Shown here piece by piece: positions 6,256 through 7,493 of a DNA stretch of 7,493 bases. Both the position numbers and the translations under genes were made by a program. Within the stretch, counting starts at the first letter, position 1. Each line of letters begins with the position of its first letter. The DNA lies in contig JAUVVT010000073.1 of assembly GCA_030604505.1 (NCBI GenBank), forward strand, positions 1 through 7,493, in the 5' to 3' direction. The DNA is from a bacterium (GTDB lineage: Bacteria > SM23-31 > JAUVVT01). The notes under the pieces are model-generated. The model was not told the DNA's origin. It did no database searches and saw nothing but the letters and a program-made list of their open reading frames with translations.

Positions 6256-7254
6256 ATGAAGGAGGCGTTGTTCTGGGAAAGTCTTAATGGAAAGGTGTTA
6301 TGTTATCTTTGTCCCAGAAATTGCAAGATAGGTGAAGGGCAGAACGGATTTTGCAACATCAGGAAAAATATAAACGGTAAATTGTATTTGATTGCACACA
6401 GCAAGCCGTGTGCGGTGCATATAGACCCAATCGAGAAGAAACCGCTTTATCATTTTTTTCCGGGTTCGGATTCATTTTCTATAGGAACTGCGGGATGTAA
6501 TCTGGCCTGTAAATACTGCCAGAATTGTGATCTTTCAAAGGCGCGGCAGGATCAGGTGCGTACATTTGACCTGCCTCCTGAATCTGCTGTAAAGACCGCT
6601 GTTGAAAACAGATGTGAGAGTATTTCGTATACCTATAATGAGCCTATTATCTGGTCTGAATATGCTATGGATATTTCTGCGATTGCAAGGGAAAAAGGAA
6701 TTAAGAGTGTTATGGTAACAAACGGATATATTAACATCGAGCCGCTACGCCAGGTTTATAAATACATCGATGCTGCAAATGTTGATGTTAAATCAATAAC
6801 GGAGAAGTTTTATAATTCTCTTACACTTTCACATTTAAAGCCGGTTCTGGATGCTTTGATTGAAATGAAATCGATGGGAGTCTGGATTGAAGTAACCAAT
6901 CTTGTTATTCCGACGATGAACGATTCAAAGGCGGAAATAAAAGATTTAAGTAAATGGGTATATGATAATCTGGGAGATGATGTTCCCGTTCATTTTTCTG
7001 CATTTCACCCGGATTTTAGGTTTCTCAGCGTGCCGAGAACTTCTCCAGAAACGGTTATTACAGCACGAAATATTGCAATTGATGTCGGATTGAAATATGT
7101 CTATACCGGAAATATTTCTTCTGATGACGGGAGTAAGACATATTGTCCATCCTGCGGAAAAATCTTAATAGATAGAACATGGCACAGTGTTAAAATTAAA
7201 AAAATAGTTAACGGAAAATGTTCTTGTGGTGCAGAGATTAGCGGATGTTTTTGA
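6256..7254 (+). CDS. amrS: AmmeMemoRadiSam system radical SAM enzyme
   Basis: A 332-residue cytoplasmic radical SAM protein that matches AmrS, the radical SAM member of the AmmeMemoRadiSam trio (partners are AMMECR1-type AmrA and Memo-type AmrB). The reaction is not something I can state. The 4Fe-4S/SAM motif is CNLACKYC (C81, C85, C88), placed after the typical IGTAG. An N-terminal cysteine set (C16, C19, C23, C33) and a C-terminal zinc-ribbon-like set (CPSC at 297-300, CSC at 322-324) flank the barrel; both are usual for full-length family members. SYTYNEP (124-130) and VTNGY (154-158) are further family motifs. The ATG at 6256 is preceded by only a modest aaagg at 6243-6247, but the MKEALFWE opening fits the family. 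A ggagg at 6261-6265 sits inside the coding region, too close to the in-frame TTG at 6268 to serve it. Neither partner gene is present in the window. Confidence 0.92.
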   Translation: MKEALFWESLNGKVLCYLCPRNCKIGEGQNGFCNIRKNINGKLYLIAHSKPCAVHIDPIEKKPLYHFFPGSDSFSIGTAGCNLACKYCQNCDLSKARQDQVRTFDLPPESAVKTAVENRCESISYTYNEPIIWSEYAMDISAIAREKGIKSVMVTNGYINIEPLRQVYKYIDAANVDVKSITEKFYNSLTLSHLKPVLDALIEMKSMGVWIEVTNLVIPTMNDSKAEIKDLSKWVYDNLGDDVPVHFSAFHPDFRFLSVPRTSPETVITARNIAIDVGLKYVYTGNISSDDGSKTYCPSCGKILIDRTWHSVKIKKIVNGKCSCGAEISGCF

Positions 7255-7303
7255 AACAATAAGGCACAAAGAGGCAAAGGCACATAGGGGAAAGAGGAAA
7301 GAG
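7255..7303. repeat. Purine-rich degenerate tandem tract (aggcaaag/aggcacaaag-like units)
   Basis: Directly after the amrS stop, short units such as aaggcacaaa, gaggcaaagg, cacatagggg, aaagaggaaa and gaggcaatag follow one another. All are variations on an A/G-rich word containing GGCA. Nothing suggests coding. A similar but shorter purine-rich stretch follows the M28 gene (about 1269-1325). Confidence 0.45.
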
Positions 7304-7398
7304 GCAATAGGGAATAGTGAATGTGAGTGGTAATTGGTGGATGGCTAATTTGTCAAACCGCAATTCTAAAATTGTAATTCGTAAATTGTAAGTTTTAA
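7304..7398. repeat. Degenerate composite intergenic repeat, copy 2, with 7-nt-periodic end
   Basis: It contains the exact 14-mer gcaatagggaatag (7304-7317) shared with 1281-1294, then ggtgg (7336-7340) and a ctaatttgt block. The end consists of five 7-nt units: ttctaaa, attgtaa, ttcgtaa, attgtaa, gttttaa (7364-7398). It stops just before the Shine-Dalgarno of the next gene, so part of it would be in the 5' leader if the promoter lies upstream. Confidence 0.6.
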
Positions 7399-7415
7399 AT
7401 ATAGGAGAGTAAAAA

Positions 7416-7493
7416 ATGGATGTAAGTAAAATTAATAGGCGTAAGTTTTTGGAGAGAACGATTGCCACAACAACTGCTTTGGGTTTGTCATCC
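7416..7493 (+). CDS. N-terminus of a Tat-exported protein, truncated by the window edge
   Basis: ATG at 7416 follows ggagag (7404-7409) at normal spacing and opens a frame that stays open for 26 codons to the edge. The translated start contains NRRKFLERT followed by an Ala/Thr/Leu-rich hydrophobic stretch (IATTTALGLSS). This is a twin-arginine signal (RRxFL), so the mature protein is probably folded before export, often because it carries a cofactor. Tat-tagged oxidoreductases, hydrolases and asparaginase-type proteins all start this way, so function cannot be assigned from what is visible. The gene is too short within the window for a longer open frame to be tested. Confidence 0.82.
   Translation, partial: MDVSKINRRKFLERTIATTTALGLSS

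Noticed and set aside
1269..7415. CRISPR-like array made of the repeated gap sequences
   Set aside because: Only two diverged copies 6 kb apart, and the 7-nt units have no spacers; there are no cas genes.
7238..7468. Minus-strand ORF of 76 codons over the last gap
   Set aside because: It reads through the degenerate repeat and into the Tat-signal gene; its composition (Leu/Ile/Phe/Pro-rich) is what the reverse strand of the repeat gives.

Overview
This is an AT-rich bacterial window with all genes on the + strand. It holds two truncated end genes and four complete ones, separated by short gaps that contain palindromes and degenerate repeats. Most starts are preceded by Shine-Dalgarno-like purine tracts, and AGA/AGG and ATA codons are frequent. 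Exported M28 and M14 peptidases of these types, together with AmrS and a Tat-exported protein, would suit an uncultivated Gram-negative lineage of the FCB type (Ignavibacteria or Marinimicrobia-like). That placement is an impression only, because no marker gene is present.

Layout. (1) Positions 1-1268: the 3' part of an M28-family metallopeptidase with a PA domain. Its reading frame is open from the left edge, so the TTG at 267 is not its start. (2) 1269-1451: a gap with a degenerate composite repeat that includes 7-nt-periodic units. (3) 1452-4058: a large secreted M14 zinc carboxypeptidase with a signal peptide and a C-terminal glutamine-amidotransferase-like domain. (4) 4059-4212: a gap with two hairpins, one of them a perfect 15-bp stem. 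(5) 4213-5094: an MBL-fold metallohydrolase. (6) 5154-6113: a short M29-like (aminopeptidase T-type) metallopeptidase, probably co-transcribed with the MBL gene. (7) 6114-6255: a gap packed with three consecutive hairpins. (8) 6256-7254: the AmmeMemoRadiSam radical SAM enzyme AmrS. (9) 7255-7415: a second copy of the composite repeat. (10) 7416-7493: the start of a Tat-exported protein of unknown function.

Together, the first three peptidase genes (M28, M14, M29) come from three unrelated metallopeptidase families. They suggest peptide breakdown that begins outside the cytoplasm (M14, probably M28) and finishes inside it (M29). No transporter or regulator is visible, so a dedicated pathway is only an inference. 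I see no defence system, CRISPR array, transposase or RNA gene. The most unusual material is in the gaps (two classes of repeated or palindromic DNA), in the apparent loss of a zinc ligand in the M28 enzyme, and in the shortened active-site region of the M29-like enzyme.
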